From Actinacidiphila acididurans (lineage in GTDB: Bacteria > Actinomycetota > Actinomycetes > Streptomycetales > Streptomycetaceae), in NCBI RefSeq assembly GCF_016918855.1, contig NZ_JADKYB010000019.1, forward strand, positions 124,001-188,000: a stretch of DNA of 64,000 nt, read 5' to 3'. The notes under the pieces are model-generated. The model was not told where the DNA came from, made no database searches, and saw only the letters and a list, made by a program, of their open reading frames with translations. A program made the position numbers and the translations under genes. This document shows, one piece after another, positions 8,245 to 16,408 of the stretch (position 1 is its first letter; every line of letters begins with the position of its first letter).

Positions 8245-8420
8245 GCGCGGACTGAGCCGGGCCGGCCGGCTGCCGTCGCCCCCCGGGGGCGGCGCCCGGC
8301 GTGAACACGCCGGACGGGTACGGTGTACGCCCGCGGTCACCGGGCAGGCGAGGATGCGCCCCGGGGTCCCCCCACCGGCCTTCGGGCCGTCCGCCGTCGA
8401 GCAGTTCACGAGGCCATCGC

Positions 8421-8903
8421 ATGTCCGACCAGTTCCTCCCGCCGGGTTCCGGTGCGGACGGCCCTGACGGCACGAGCAATTGGGGCAAACCGCACAGATC
8501 CGGCGGCCGGGACGGGCCGCCGCCGCACCCGCCGCACGTCGCCGCCGACGCCCGCCGGGCGGTGCTGCGAGTGCTGGACGGCGCGCCCGGCCTGCCCGGC
8601 GACGGCGACCGGATACGGGCGGACGCGAGCCTGGTCGTCTCCGAGTTGGTGAGCAACGCGGTCCAGCACGGCGGCGGGGTCACGGGTTTTCGTGCGGACC
8701 TGATCGACGACGGCGCGGGGCTGCGCCTTGAGGTGGACGACGCGAGCACCGCCCGGCCGGTCGCCCGGCGGACGCTGGGCCCGGACCCCGCCGTGGTCGG
8801 CGGTTTCGGCTGGCCGATCGTGCAGAGCCTGGCGTCCTCGGTGACCGTCGAAGTCCTGCCGGCCGGCGGCAAACGCATCGTGGTGGTGCTCCCGCTGGGC
8901 TGA
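8421..8903 (+). CDS. Anti-sigma regulatory factor, HATPase (RsbW/SpoIIAB-like)
   Basis: A 160-residue soluble protein with a GHKL ATPase fold. The N box is VVSELVSNAVQHGGG (about residues 75-88) and a late box VGGFGWPIVQSL corresponds to the glycine-rich ATP lid. Such proteins sequester a sigma factor or phosphorylate STAS antagonists. The first 45 residues are Gly/Pro-rich and likely disordered. The ATG at 8421 has only a weak AGG upstream; the open frame continues 40 codons further without a better start. No sigma factor gene is adjacent, so its target is encoded elsewhere. Neighbours upstream and downstream are an STAS protein and a phosphatase. Confidence 0.85.
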   Translation: MSDQFLPPGSGADGPDGTSNWGKPHRSGGRDGPPPHPPHVAADARRAVLRVLDGAPGLPGDGDRIRADASLVVSELVSNAVQHGGGVTGFRADLIDDGAGLRLEVDDASTARPVARRTLGPDPAVVGGFGWPIVQSLASSVTVEVLPAGGKRIVVVLPLG

Positions 8904-9079
8904 CCCGTGTGTGACCACAACGGTGTTCCGGGGCCGTCCGGCCGACACCGGCGGGACGGGGGTGGGTTGCCCGTACGGGGTGGGGTGCGCGATGGTGGAA
9001 CGAGGTCGGCCAAGGTCAACCTCCGTCGTACGCCCGTCGTCGCCGACTCCTGAGAGGTGAGGGTCACCGAGCCCGCGTT

Positions 9080-10729
9080 GTGGTCGTTTCCCGAGAACCC
9101 ACGCCGTACAGCGATGTTCCAGGCGGTGTCGCACTGGACACCGCCCCGTACCCGGTGCTGCTCCTGAGCGGCAACGGCAGCCTGCTGGAGGCCAGTTCAT
9201 CGGCCCGCACGCTGCTCGGGAACCTGCCCGCGGGAGAGCCGGACGCGCTGGGCGACGTGGCCCCGTGGCTGGCCCGGGCGCACCGGGACATGGTGGTGGC
9301 CGGCTCCCGTCCGGACACGGACGTGCGCGGCGCGGTCGGCGACCGCAGCGTACGGGCCCGCGCCTCGGCCCGCACCGACGGTTCGGTGGTGTGGTGGCTG
9401 CTCGACGACACCGAGCAGCGGCTGGCCGAGCAGGCGCTGCGCGTGGAGCGGGAGCGCACCGCGTTCCTGGCCGAGGCGTCCAGCAAGCTGCTGGCCTCGC
9501 TGAACGTCGAGCGCTGCATGGACGTCACCGCGCAGGAGGCGGTCCGGCGGCTGGCGGACGCGGCCGTGGTGATCGGGCCGCGCTCCGGGCACCGGATGCG
9601 GTTCGTGTCCTGCGTGCGCGACGGCCGGCCGGTCGCCGGTACCACCGGTGCGGGCCCGGACACGCTGCCGGGGCTCGCCGAGGCCCTGCAGGGCTTCCCG
9701 CCGGTGCCCTCGCGCTGGATCGACCCGACCTCCGCCCCGGACTGGCTGGTGCCGGAGGGTTTCGGGCCGGTCGGCTCGCTGGTGGTCACGCCGCTGCCCG
9801 GGCACGGGGTGCCGGCGGGCGCGCTGGTGCTGCTGCGGCACGGCGACCGGGAGGTGTTCGACGAGGCCGAGGAGGTGTTCGCCCGGCTGTTCGCCGCCCG
9901 GGCCGGCGCCGCGGTGTCGGCCGCGCGCCTTTATGCCGAGCAGGCCTCGATCACCGAGACGCTGATGCGGGAGTTGCTGCCGCCGACCCTGAAGCAGCAC
10001 GGCGGCATCGAGTTCGCCGGCGGCTACCGGCCGGCCGGCGAACGGGACCGGGTCGGCGGGGACTTCTACGACGTCCACCCGGACGCCGGGCCGGACGGCG
10101 AGACCCTCGCGGTGCTCGGCGACGTGTGCGGCAAGGGCCTGGAAGCGGCCGTGCTCACCGGCAAGATCCGCAACACCCTGCACGCCCTGCTGCCGCTGGC
10201 CGGTGACCACCAGCGGCTGCTGAGGCTGCTCAACCAGGCGCTGCTGACCTCCCCGCACAGCCGGTTCGCCACCCTCGTGCTGGCCTCCGCCCGCCGCCTC
10301 GGCGACACCGTGGTGCTGCGGGTGTCCAGCGCCGGTCATCCGGTCCCGTTGGTGATCCGTTCCGACGGACGTGTGGAACAGGCCCGGACTCGGGGCACGC
10401 TGATCGGTGTGCTGCCGGAAGTGACGACCACGACCGACACCGTGACCCTCGACCGCGGGGAGTCACTGGTGCTGTTCAGCGACGGCATCGTGGAGGCGCG
10501 CGGCGGGCCGCTGGGCAACGCGCTGTTCGGCGAGGACCGGCTGCGCGCGGCCCTGTCGGCCTGCGTGGGCATGCCCGCCGAGGCGATCGTGGAGCACGTG
10601 CAGATGCTCACCTCGCAGTGGGTGGGCGGCCGGCGGCACGACGACATGGCGGTCGTGGTGGTCTCCGTACCGCACGGGGCGCGGCTGTCGATGGTGGGCG
10701 GTACGGGACGCGGGAGGTACACCGCATGA
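9080..10729 (+). CDS. PAS/GAF-containing SpoIIE-type PP2C serine phosphatase
   Basis: A 549-residue cytoplasmic phosphatase. An N-terminal PAS-like region (about 15-115) is followed by a GAF domain (about 130-275) and the SpoIIE/RsbU phosphatase domain (about 295-535). Metal-binding motifs are VGGDFYDV, LGDVCGKGLEAAV, LFSDGIVEARG and RHDDMAVVVV. It would dephosphorylate STAS antagonists such as the ones at 7876 and 11859 in response to a small ligand bound by PAS or GAF. The start is a GTG with a purine-rich stretch about 20 nt upstream. Its stop overlaps the next ATG (ATGA), making a three-gene coupled operon. Confidence 0.9.
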   Translation: MVVSREPTPYSDVPGGVALDTAPYPVLLLSGNGSLLEASSSARTLLGNLPAGEPDALGDVAPWLARAHRDMVVAGSRPDTDVRGAVGDRSVRARASARTDGSVVWWLLDDTEQRLAEQALRVERERTAFLAEASSKLLASLNVERCMDVTAQEAVRRLADAAVVIGPRSGHRMRFVSCVRDGRPVAGTTGAGPDTLPGLAEALQGFPPVPSRWIDPTSAPDWLVPEGFGPVGSLVVTPLPGHGVPAGALVLLRHGDREVFDEAEEVFARLFAARAGAAVSAARLYAEQASITETLMRELLPPTLKQHGGIEFAGGYRPAGERDRVGGDFYDVHPDAGPDGETLAVLGDVCGKGLEAAVLTGKIRNTLHALLPLAGDHQRLLRLLNQALLTSPHSRFATLVLASARRLGDTVVLRVSSAGHPVPLVIRSDGRVEQARTRGTLIGVLPEVTTTTDTVTLDRGESLVLFSDGIVEARGGPLGNALFGEDRLRAALSACVGMPAEAIVEHVQMLTSQWVGGRRHDDMAVVVVSVPHGARLSMVGGTGRGRYTA

Positions 10730-11862
10730 GCGAGGGGTCGGGTACGGACGCGGGGCATCACGGTACGGGCGCGGCGCCCGAGGCCGGGAATCCGGCGGCC
10801 GGTGCCTGGGCGGCGAAGCTGTGGGACGCGGTCGCGGCCGGCGACGAGCCGTCCGCCGTCGAGGTCGTGCTCGCCGCGCTGGACGCCGGCAGCGACACCG
10901 AGAGCGTGCTGCTGGACGTGGTGGGCGCGGTGCAGGCGCGGGTCGGCGCCGAGTGGGCGGCCAACCGGCTGAGCGTGGCCCAGGAGCACGCGGCGACCGC
11001 GATCAACGACCGGGTGGTGGCCGCCGTCGGCCGGCACGCCGCGGGCGCCCGCAGCGGACCGCCCCGCGGCCGGGTCACGGTGGCCTGCGTGGACGGCGAA
11101 TGGCACGCGCTGCCGGCCCGTTTGCTGGCCCAGGTACTGAGCCTGCGCGGCTGGCAGGTGGACTACCTGGGCGCGCAGGTGCCCACCCCGCACCTGATCG
11201 GGCATCTGCACCGTACGGCCCCGGACGCGGTGGCGCTGTCGGCGTCGCTGGTCACCCGGCTGCCCGTCGCCCACGCTGCGGTGACCGCCTGCCAGGCCAC
11301 GGGCACACCGGTGATCGCCGGGGGCGCGGGCTTCGGCCCGGACGGCCGCTACGCCCGGCTGCTGGGGGCCGACGCCTGGGCGCCGGACGCGCGGTCCGCC
11401 GCCGACCGGCTGTCCCGCGGACTGCCCCCGCCGGTGGCCGACCACCAGCCGGTCGACGATCTGCCGCACCTGGCCGACCAGGAGTACACGCTGGTCACCC
11501 GCAGCGCAACCGCCCTGGTCGGCGCGGTGACCGCGGGGCTGGAGAACCGTTTCCCCGCGATGCGCGACTACTCGGAGCAGCAACGGCATCACACCGCCGA
11601 GGACATCGCGCACATCGTCGACTTCCTGGGGATCGCCCTCTACACCGACGACGAGGAGCTGTTCACCGGATTCCTCGCCTGGACCGCGGGCATCCTCACC
11701 GCCCGGGGCGTGCCGGCCGCTTCCCTGCTGCCGGCCCTGGACCTGCTGACCGTGGAGCTGAAGGACTTCTCCCGGGCCCTGGCGCTGCTCGCGGCCGGCC
11801 GCGGTACGGTCGCCGCACTCGTCTCTCCCCCGCCCGCCGCTGCCGATGGACCGACCGCATGA
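10726..11862 (+). CDS. Cobalamin-binding (CarH-like) sensor protein of a partner-switching operon
   Basis: A 378-residue protein. Residues about 30-105 form a B12-binding cap helix bundle with the CarH/MetH-type residues Trp77 (EWAANRL) and Glu87-His88 (AQEHAAT). Residues about 115-240 form the Rossmann B12-binding domain with GEWHALPARLL; His127 matches the lower axial ligand although the usual DxHxxG Gly is Pro. A C-terminal helical domain (about 260-370) resembles the non-haem globin-like N-terminal domain of RsbR proteins. It has no DNA-binding domain. Gene order between a SpoIIE phosphatase and an STAS protein, with ATGA overlaps on both sides, suggests that cobalamin state (possibly light) feeds into sigma control. 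Confidence 0.82.
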   Translation: MSEGSGTDAGHHGTGAAPEAGNPAAGAWAAKLWDAVAAGDEPSAVEVVLAALDAGSDTESVLLDVVGAVQARVGAEWAANRLSVAQEHAATAINDRVVAAVGRHAAGARSGPPRGRVTVACVDGEWHALPARLLAQVLSLRGWQVDYLGAQVPTPHLIGHLHRTAPDAVALSASLVTRLPVAHAAVTACQATGTPVIAGGAGFGPDGRYARLLGADAWAPDARSAADRLSRGLPPPVADHQPVDDLPHLADQEYTLVTRSATALVGAVTAGLENRFPAMRDYSEQQRHHTAEDIAHIVDFLGIALYTDDEELFTGFLAWTAGILTARGVPAASLLPALDLLTVELKDFSRALALLAAGRGTVAALVSPPPAAADGPTA

Positions 11863-12368
11863 GTACCGAACCCGCAGACTCCGCCACCGAGGCCGAGGCA
11901 ATCGCCGCGGCCGCCGACCGTACGGCGCCGGCCGTGGACGCCGCGGCCGCCCTGAGCGCCCCGGCCGGGAACACCGGCACCGACTGGGCTCCGGCCGCCT
12001 CGGGCTTCGCGGACGACGACTACTTCGCGCTCGTCACGGCGCGCCCGCGGGCGGACGCGATCGTGATCACGGTGCGCGGGCCGCTGGACTACGAGACCTC
12101 GGACGACCTGCTGACCACCGTCACCGAGGAGCTGAACACCCCGCCCGCGGCGGCCGGTCTGTCGCTGGACCTGGCCGGGCTCACCGTGTGCGACTCGATG
12201 GGCCTGGCGGCCCTGCTGACGATCCGCCGCCGCACCGCCGCGAGCGGACTGCCGCTGCGCCTGCTGCACCGCCCGGACACCCTGGACCGGCTGCTGGACC
12301 TCACCGGCACCACCGAGTACCTGCTCGGCGACGAGCACGACGGTCCCGGGGAGCACGGCGGGTCCTGA
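11859..12368 (+). CDS. STAS-domain anti-sigma factor antagonist
   Basis: A 169-residue protein: about 55 Ala/Asp-rich, probably disordered residues, then an STAS domain (about 60-160). The key strand-helix is LSLDLAGLTVCDSMGLAALL, with DSMGLA as the phosphorylatable Ser site. It is translated from an ATG overlapping the stop of the cobalamin-sensor gene and is the third member of that operon. It is the likely substrate of the phosphatase encoded two genes upstream, and would release an unseen anti-sigma factor when dephosphorylated. A strong hairpin terminator follows. Confidence 0.87.
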   Translation: MSTEPADSATEAEAIAAAADRTAPAVDAAAALSAPAGNTGTDWAPAASGFADDDYFALVTARPRADAIVITVRGPLDYETSDDLLTTVTEELNTPPAAAGLSLDLAGLTVCDSMGLAALLTIRRRTAASGLPLRLLHRPDTLDRLLDLTGTTEYLLGDEHDGPGEHGGS

Positions 12369-12428
12369 GCGCGCGGCTCTCGCCCTCGCGCCGACCCCAA
12401 CTGCCGTACGCACAGGCCGAAATGGGAT

Positions 12429-12455
12429 GCGGCCTCGGCCTTTCGCCGAGGCCGC
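12429..12455 (+). terminator. Hairpin terminator after the partner-switching operon
   Basis: Perfect 11-bp inverted repeat GCGGCCTCGGC / GCCGAGGCCGC with loop CTTTC, 60 nt after the STAS stop. No U-tract, as usual in Streptomyces. Confidence 0.7.
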
Positions 12456-12564
12456 GGACTCGGTACGGAAATCCCGCGCGGGCAATTCTCCCCGGACAAG
12501 CGGGAGTTGTTGTCCGTCACAGCAGTCCCGCTCACCTCACCGACTTCTCACTTTTGGTAGTGGC

Positions 12565-12592
12565 TTGACTTCTTTGTGTAGTTGCCCATAAC
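12565..12592 (+). promoter_or_regulatory. Candidate promoter in the 12.4-12.75 kb gap
   Basis: TTGACT (12565-12570), 16 nt, then CATAAC (12587-12592), within a locally AT-richer stretch. It would give a 5' leader of about 155 nt for the HAD gene at 12755. The rest of the 386-bp gap holds only the terminator above and no further ORF with coding character. Confidence 0.45.
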
Positions 12593-12754
12593 GTGGTGAA
12601 CGTCATCTAACGGTGGACAACCGGACGCCGAAGTTTCGGCCCCGTCCGCCGCCAAAATCCCTTGCCGTGTCCGAAACAGCCGCCGACCTGTGTCTTCAGT
12701 CATGGCGGAGCCGGGCCCGGGCGCCCCTCGGGAATTCCCCCAAGGGAATGAGTC

Positions 12755-13465
12755 ATGACTCCTCACCGCATTCTCGCCTGGACTCCCGCGGCCATCGTCT
12801 TCGACTGCGACGGCACTCTGATCGACAGCGAACGCCATTGGCAGACCGCGCGGGATCAGACCATCAAGGAATTCGGGGTACGAACGGAACCCGGATTCGC
12901 GGAGCGCACGAAAGGGCTGCACTACACCGAATGCGGCCGACTGATGGCCGAGGAAGCCCAACGGCCTTATCTGGCACCGCAATTGGCCGAGCGCATTCTC
13001 AGCCGGTTCCGCGTCCTGTCCATGGCGGCGCCGCGCACGATGCCCGGCGCACGTGAACTGGTACAGAATGCAGCGAAGTTCGCGCCGCTCGCCGTCGCCA
13101 GCAATTGCCCGCTGGAGGTGGTCGAGGACAGCCTGGGCGCCGCGAAACTGCGGGACTACTTCGACCACATCGTGGTGCCCGACGATCTGATCCGCCCCAA
13201 GCCGCACCCCGACGTCTATCTGACGGCGGCGCGCTTCTGCGGGGCCTCCGCCTCCGACACCCTGGCGGTCGAGGACTCCCGCGCCGGCGTACTCGCCGCC
13301 GCCGCTGCCGGCCTGCGCGTCCTGGGCGTCGGCCCCTGGCCCGGCGAGGACCTGGCCGCCAGGGTCGACCTGTGGGTCACCTCGCTCGACGAGCCCCGCG
13401 TCTTCGAATGGGCCAGCGCCCGCATCATCCCCGGCACCCCGCACCAGGCCGTGTCCGACAACTAG
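12755..13465 (+). CDS. HAD superfamily hydrolase (beta-phosphoglucomutase/phosphatase-like)
   Basis: A 236-residue HAD subfamily IA protein. Motif I is VFDCDGTLID (nucleophile and acid Asp), motif II is ASNCPLE, motif III the Lys in IRPKPHPDVY, and motif IV AVEDSRAG. An alpha-helical cap sits between motif I and II. These enzymes dephosphorylate or isomerise sugar phosphates and similar small substrates in the cytoplasm; the exact substrate is not evident. The ATG follows a moderately purine-rich AAGGGAATG stretch. It has its own upstream promoter and ends convergently against the NAD-binding gene, with small weak hairpins between. Confidence 0.88.
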   Translation: MTPHRILAWTPAAIVFDCDGTLIDSERHWQTARDQTIKEFGVRTEPGFAERTKGLHYTECGRLMAEEAQRPYLAPQLAERILSRFRVLSMAAPRTMPGARELVQNAAKFAPLAVASNCPLEVVEDSLGAAKLRDYFDHIVVPDDLIRPKPHPDVYLTAARFCGASASDTLAVEDSRAGVLAAAAAGLRVLGVGPWPGEDLAARVDLWVTSLDEPRVFEWASARIIPGTPHQAVSDN

Positions 13466-13549
13466 CGCAATCAGCGCCGTCCGCATACGGACCCGTGCCC
13501 GGCACGGCCCTCCGCCGTGCGGCCACTCCCCGCCCCGCCCCGGTCCGCG

Positions 13550-14311
13550 TCAGACGGCGTCCTCCTGCCGGGCCGCCGCGTCCTCCTCCACCCACGCGTC
13601 GAAGGTCTGCGCGCCCAGGGTGGCGTCTCCGAGCGGCAGGAGACCGCCGCCCGCCACCGCGCGGCCGGCGGCGCCGGGGATGCGCAGGGGGACGACGGGG
13701 CGGCGGCCACCGCGGGCGTGGTGCAGCCGGCGGATCATGGACACCATCTCCTGTTCCTCGGGGCCGGCCAGGTCGGGGGCGAGGCCGGCCGGGCGGTCCA
13801 CGGCCAGGTCGAGCAGAGCCTGGGCGACCTCCGTCAGGGCGATCGGCCGGCAGAGCATGCGCGGCGCGAGGACGATCGGGCCGCCGCGCGCCAGCATCTG
13901 CGCGGCGAACTCGTGGAACTGCGTGACGCGCAGGATGCTGTACGGCACCGGGCCCGCCGCCACCAGGGCCTCCTGGCGGCGCTTGCCGTAGTAGTAGCCC
14001 AGGTCGACCCGGTCGCAGTTGACGATGGAGAGCACCACATGGTGGCCGACGCCCGCCGCCTGCCCTGCTTGCAGCAGCCGGCCGGTGGTGGCGGCGAAGA
14101 ATTCCTCCGCCTTCGCCCGGTTCGTGGTGACGATGTTGGTCGTGTCGACCACCACGTCCACGCCTGCCAGGGCCGCGTCCAGCCCCTGCCCGGTGGTCAG
14201 GTCGACGCCCTGGGACCGGGCGATCACCACCGCTTCGTGCCCGGCCTCCCCGATGGCGTCGACGACCAGCCGGCCCGCCCAACCGGTGCCGCCCGCGACC
14301 GCGATCCGCAT
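13550..14311 (-). CDS. NAD(P)-binding NmrA/SDR-like oxidoreductase, ECF41 partner (COE-type)
   Basis: A 253-residue atypical short-chain dehydrogenase/NmrA-like protein: Rossmann motif VAGGTGWAGRLVV at residues 5-17, DVVVDTTNI for the next strand, and a YYYGKRRQE segment carrying the Tyr-xxx-Lys-like pair. It was started at ATG 14309-14311 (SD GAGG just upstream) rather than 64 codons earlier. ECF41 sigma factors are typically encoded beside a carboxymuconolactone decarboxylase, oxidoreductase or epimerase; this gene is that partner, and it has an ECF41-type promoter at 14381-14407. The substrate is unknown. Confidence 0.85.
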   Translation of the reverse strand: MRIAVAGGTGWAGRLVVDAIGEAGHEAVVIARSQGVDLTTGQGLDAALAGVDVVVDTTNIVTTNRAKAEEFFAATTGRLLQAGQAAGVGHHVVLSIVNCDRVDLGYYYGKRRQEALVAAGPVPYSILRVTQFHEFAAQMLARGGPIVLAPRMLCRPIALTEVAQALLDLAVDRPAGLAPDLAGPEEQEMVSMIRRLHHARGGRRPVVPLRIPGAAGRAVAGGGLLPLGDATLGAQTFDAWVEEDAAARQEDAV

Positions 14312-14380
14312 GTTCCTCGTTCCTCTCGTCCGTGCCGCCCGGCTTCCCCGCTGCCCGGCGACGTGCCGTACCGCCGTGGA

Positions 14381-14407
14381 GACGGGAGGGTCCCGCCGGA
14401 TGTGACG
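14381..14407 (-). promoter_or_regulatory. ECF41-type promoter for the oxidoreductase gene
   Basis: Minus strand CGTCACA, 16 nt, CGTC. The published ECF41 consensus is TGTCACA and CGTC; 6 of 7 bases match in the -35 and 4 of 4 in the -10. Confidence 0.65.
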
Positions 14408-14452
14408 CGGGCCGGGCGCGGCGTACGTCACATCCGCCGCGGCGGCCGGCGC

Positions 14453-14479
14453 CGTCACACTCGCGGCCCCTGCCCCGTC
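14453..14479 (+). promoter_or_regulatory. ECF41-type promoter for the membrane protein gene
   Basis: CGTCACA (14453-14459), 16 nt, CGTC (14476-14479). The ATG is only 8 nt downstream, so the transcript would be leaderless. Confidence 0.65.
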
Positions 14480-14487
14480 CACAGGGC

Positions 14488-14904
14488 ATGAACGTTTTCG
14501 CACGCCGCGCCCTGCTGCTGGTCCTGGCCGTGGTCGCGGCCTTCGTCGGCGGCTGGGCGTATTTCGCCACCGCCTCCTGGTACCGCTCCTTCCCCGGTCT
14601 CGGCCTGCACTGGCTGCCCGTGCTCGGGCCGTACAACGAACACCTCGCCAAGGACGTCGGCGCGATGTACCTGGCCCTGGCGGTCCTCAGTCTCACCGCC
14701 GCACGTCGGGCCGCCGACACCCGGCTCGCCCAGGCGGCGGGCCTGACCTGGCTGGTGTTCAGCGTCCCGCACTTCGCGTACCACATGGGGCACCTCGATA
14801 TGTACGGCGCCCGCGACAAGGCGCTCAATGTCGTCACCCTGGGCCTGTTCGTCCTCGCCGGCGCCGCGCTCCTGCTGCCGGCCGGGGAGCGCCGCACGCC
14901 CTGA
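14488..14904 (+). CDS. Small membrane protein of the ECF41 locus
   Basis: A 138-residue protein with four predicted membrane helices: LLLVLAVVAAFVGGWAYF near the N-terminus, then about residues 55-70, 80-100 and 112-130. A loop FPGLGLHWLPVLGPYNEHLAKDV and the helix LTWLVFSVPHFAYHMGHL are the most distinctive parts and carry His/Tyr residues that could bind a ligand or cofactor. The start ATG is 8 nt after the ECF41-type -10 motif. It is divergent from the oxidoreductase and directly upstream of sigJ, so probably part of the same stimulon; its role is unknown. Confidence 0.8.
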   Translation: MNVFARRALLLVLAVVAAFVGGWAYFATASWYRSFPGLGLHWLPVLGPYNEHLAKDVGAMYLALAVLSLTAARRAADTRLAQAAGLTWLVFSVPHFAYHMGHLDMYGARDKALNVVTLGLFVLAGAALLLPAGERRTP

Positions 14905-14917
14905 CGGCTCCCGGCCC

Positions 14918-14944
14918 TGTCACGTTCCGGCCGCCCGTCTCGTC
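14918..14944 (+). promoter_or_regulatory. ECF41-type autoregulatory promoter of sigJ
   Basis: TGTCACG (14918-14924), 16 nt, CGTC (14941-14944), 47 nt before the sigJ ATG. This implies that SigJ transcribes its own gene. Confidence 0.65.
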
Positions 14945-14991
14945 CATCCTGGAACAGCGGGTACGGACGACGAGGAGCCGAGGGAAGCGCG

Positions 14992-15936
14992 ATGGCACGG
15001 TTGGCGGTCTTCGAGGAGCACCGGGACAGGCTGTGGGGCATCGCCTACCGCCTCACGGGGTCGGTCGCGGACGCCGACGACGCCGTGCAGGAGACCTGGC
15101 TGCGCTGGCAGCGGCAGGCCGACGACGAGGTCAAGGACCCGCGGGCCTTCCTGACCACCGTGGTCAGCCGGATCTGCTACGACCAGTTCGCCAGCGCCCG
15201 CAGCCGCCGCGAGGTCTACGTCGGGCCCTGGCTGCCCGAGCCGCTGGTCACGGACGCGGCCACGCCGGAGGACCGGGTGACGCTTGACGAGTCGGTGGGC
15301 CTGGCGATGCTCGCGGTGATGGAACGGCTCACCCCGGCCGAGCGGACCTCCTTCATCCTGCACGACGTGTTCGCGATGCCGTTCCCGGAGATCGCCGGCG
15401 TCGTGGGCCGCACCCCCGATGCCGTACGGCAGCTCGCCTCCCGGGCCCGGCAGCGCATCCGGGCCGAGGCACCGCGCCGTACGGTCGACCGCGCCGCGCA
15501 CCGGGCGGCGGTCGCCGCGTTCCTCGGCGCGGTCGGCGACGGCGACCTCGAACGCCTCACCGCGGTGCTCGACCCGGACGTGGTCTGGCACTCCGACGGC
15601 GGCGGCCAGGTCTCCGCGGCCCGCGTCCCCGTCGTCGGCCGCGACAAGGTCGCGCGCTTCGCGCTGGGCCTGCGCAAGTACATCGACCCCACCACCACGC
15701 AGCTGCGCCCGGCCACCGTGAACGGCGCACCCGGTGTCGTGGTCGCCCAGGACGACGGGACCGTCGTCGGCGTCATCGCCCTCGCGGTGGCCGACGGCCT
15801 GATCGTCCAGGCGGACGTCGTCGTCAACCCGGAGAAGCTGCGCCACCTGCACGGGCTGGGGTTCGCCGATCCGGCCTCCGGCGGCGACCCGGGCGGGGAC
15901 ACGGGCGCGGACTTCGGTACGGAGCCGGGCCGCTGA
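14992..15936 (+). CDS. sigJ: ECF41-group RNA polymerase sigma factor with SnoaL-like C-terminal domain
   Basis: A 314-residue sigma factor. Region 2 spans about 5-72 (YRLTGSVADADDAVQETWLRW) and region 4 about 100-158 (LTPAERTSFILHDVFAMPF). The ECF41 hallmarks are present: WLPEPL in the linker (residues 80-85), an NTF2/SnoaL-like C-terminal domain with DGGG (202-205) and NPEKL (279-283). In this group no anti-sigma gene is needed; the C-terminal extension itself tunes activity. Residues 284-314 form a Gly/Asp-rich tail, whose coding sequence is duplicated downstream (separate entry). SD GAGGGA lies before the ATG. Three promoters of matching type surround the locus. Confidence 0.93.
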   Translation: MARLAVFEEHRDRLWGIAYRLTGSVADADDAVQETWLRWQRQADDEVKDPRAFLTTVVSRICYDQFASARSRREVYVGPWLPEPLVTDAATPEDRVTLDESVGLAMLAVMERLTPAERTSFILHDVFAMPFPEIAGVVGRTPDAVRQLASRARQRIRAEAPRRTVDRAAHRAAVAAFLGAVGDGDLERLTAVLDPDVVWHSDGGGQVSAARVPVVGRDKVARFALGLRKYIDPTTTQLRPATVNGAPGVVVAQDDGTVVGVIALAVADGLIVQADVVVNPEKLRHLHGLGFADPASGGDPGGDTGADFGTEPGR

Positions 15937-16310
15937 AAGGTGGCGGGAGCGGCGGGGTGGCTCCGGTTCGTGCCGGCGGTAGCTGTACGGGCCGGGTTCG
16001 CGGATTCGGCCGCGGACAGTGAACCGGGCGGGGTCCGGCCACCGACCTCTGTACCGGGTCACTGATGGGCGGCGGGGTGGCTCCGGTTCGTGCCGGCGCC
16101 ACCTGCACGGGCTGGGGTTCGCCGGTCCGGCCTCCGGCGGTGACCCGGGCGGGAACACGGGCGCGGACTTCGGTACGGAGCCGGGTCGCTGACGGGCGGC
16201 GGGAGCGGCGGGGTGGCTCCGGTCGGCGCGGGCGGTACCTGTACGGGCCGGGGTTAACCGATCCGGGCGCGGACCTGGGTGCGGAGTTCGGCCGGGGTGC
16301 CGGCCACTGA
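15841..16310 (+). repeat. Tandem, partly decayed duplications of the sigJ 3' end
   Basis: The last 96 nt of sigJ, from codon 284 to the stop (15841-15936), recur at 16097-16192 with only four substitutions and the stop codon kept. Two more diverged tail copies lie at about 15977-16064 and 16224-16312. A GGCGGGGTGGCTCCGGT block precedes each extra copy (15951, 16071, 16207). No independent gene is evident in 15937-16408. Confidence 0.8.
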
Positions 16311-16408
16311 TGTCGGCGGGGCCGACGGGGTGACTCCGGCTCGCCCGCGGGCGCTGTCCTGGCCGGGAGGGGGAAGGCTGGGGCGGGACGGGAAGGCGGT
16401 GGGCGGTC

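Noticed and set aside
13479..13507. Terminator between the HAD and NAD-binding genes
   Set aside because: Two small inverted repeats (5 and 7 bp) with little loop room; too weak to call.
14426..14456. A fourth ECF41-like pair CGTCACA and CGTC
   Set aside because: Spacing is 20 nt, not the 16 nt shared by the other three; treated as chance overlap with the true site at 14453.
16065..16310. An 81-codon ORF downstream of sigJ
   Set aside because: It is an out-of-frame reading of duplicated sigJ tail DNA with no SD.
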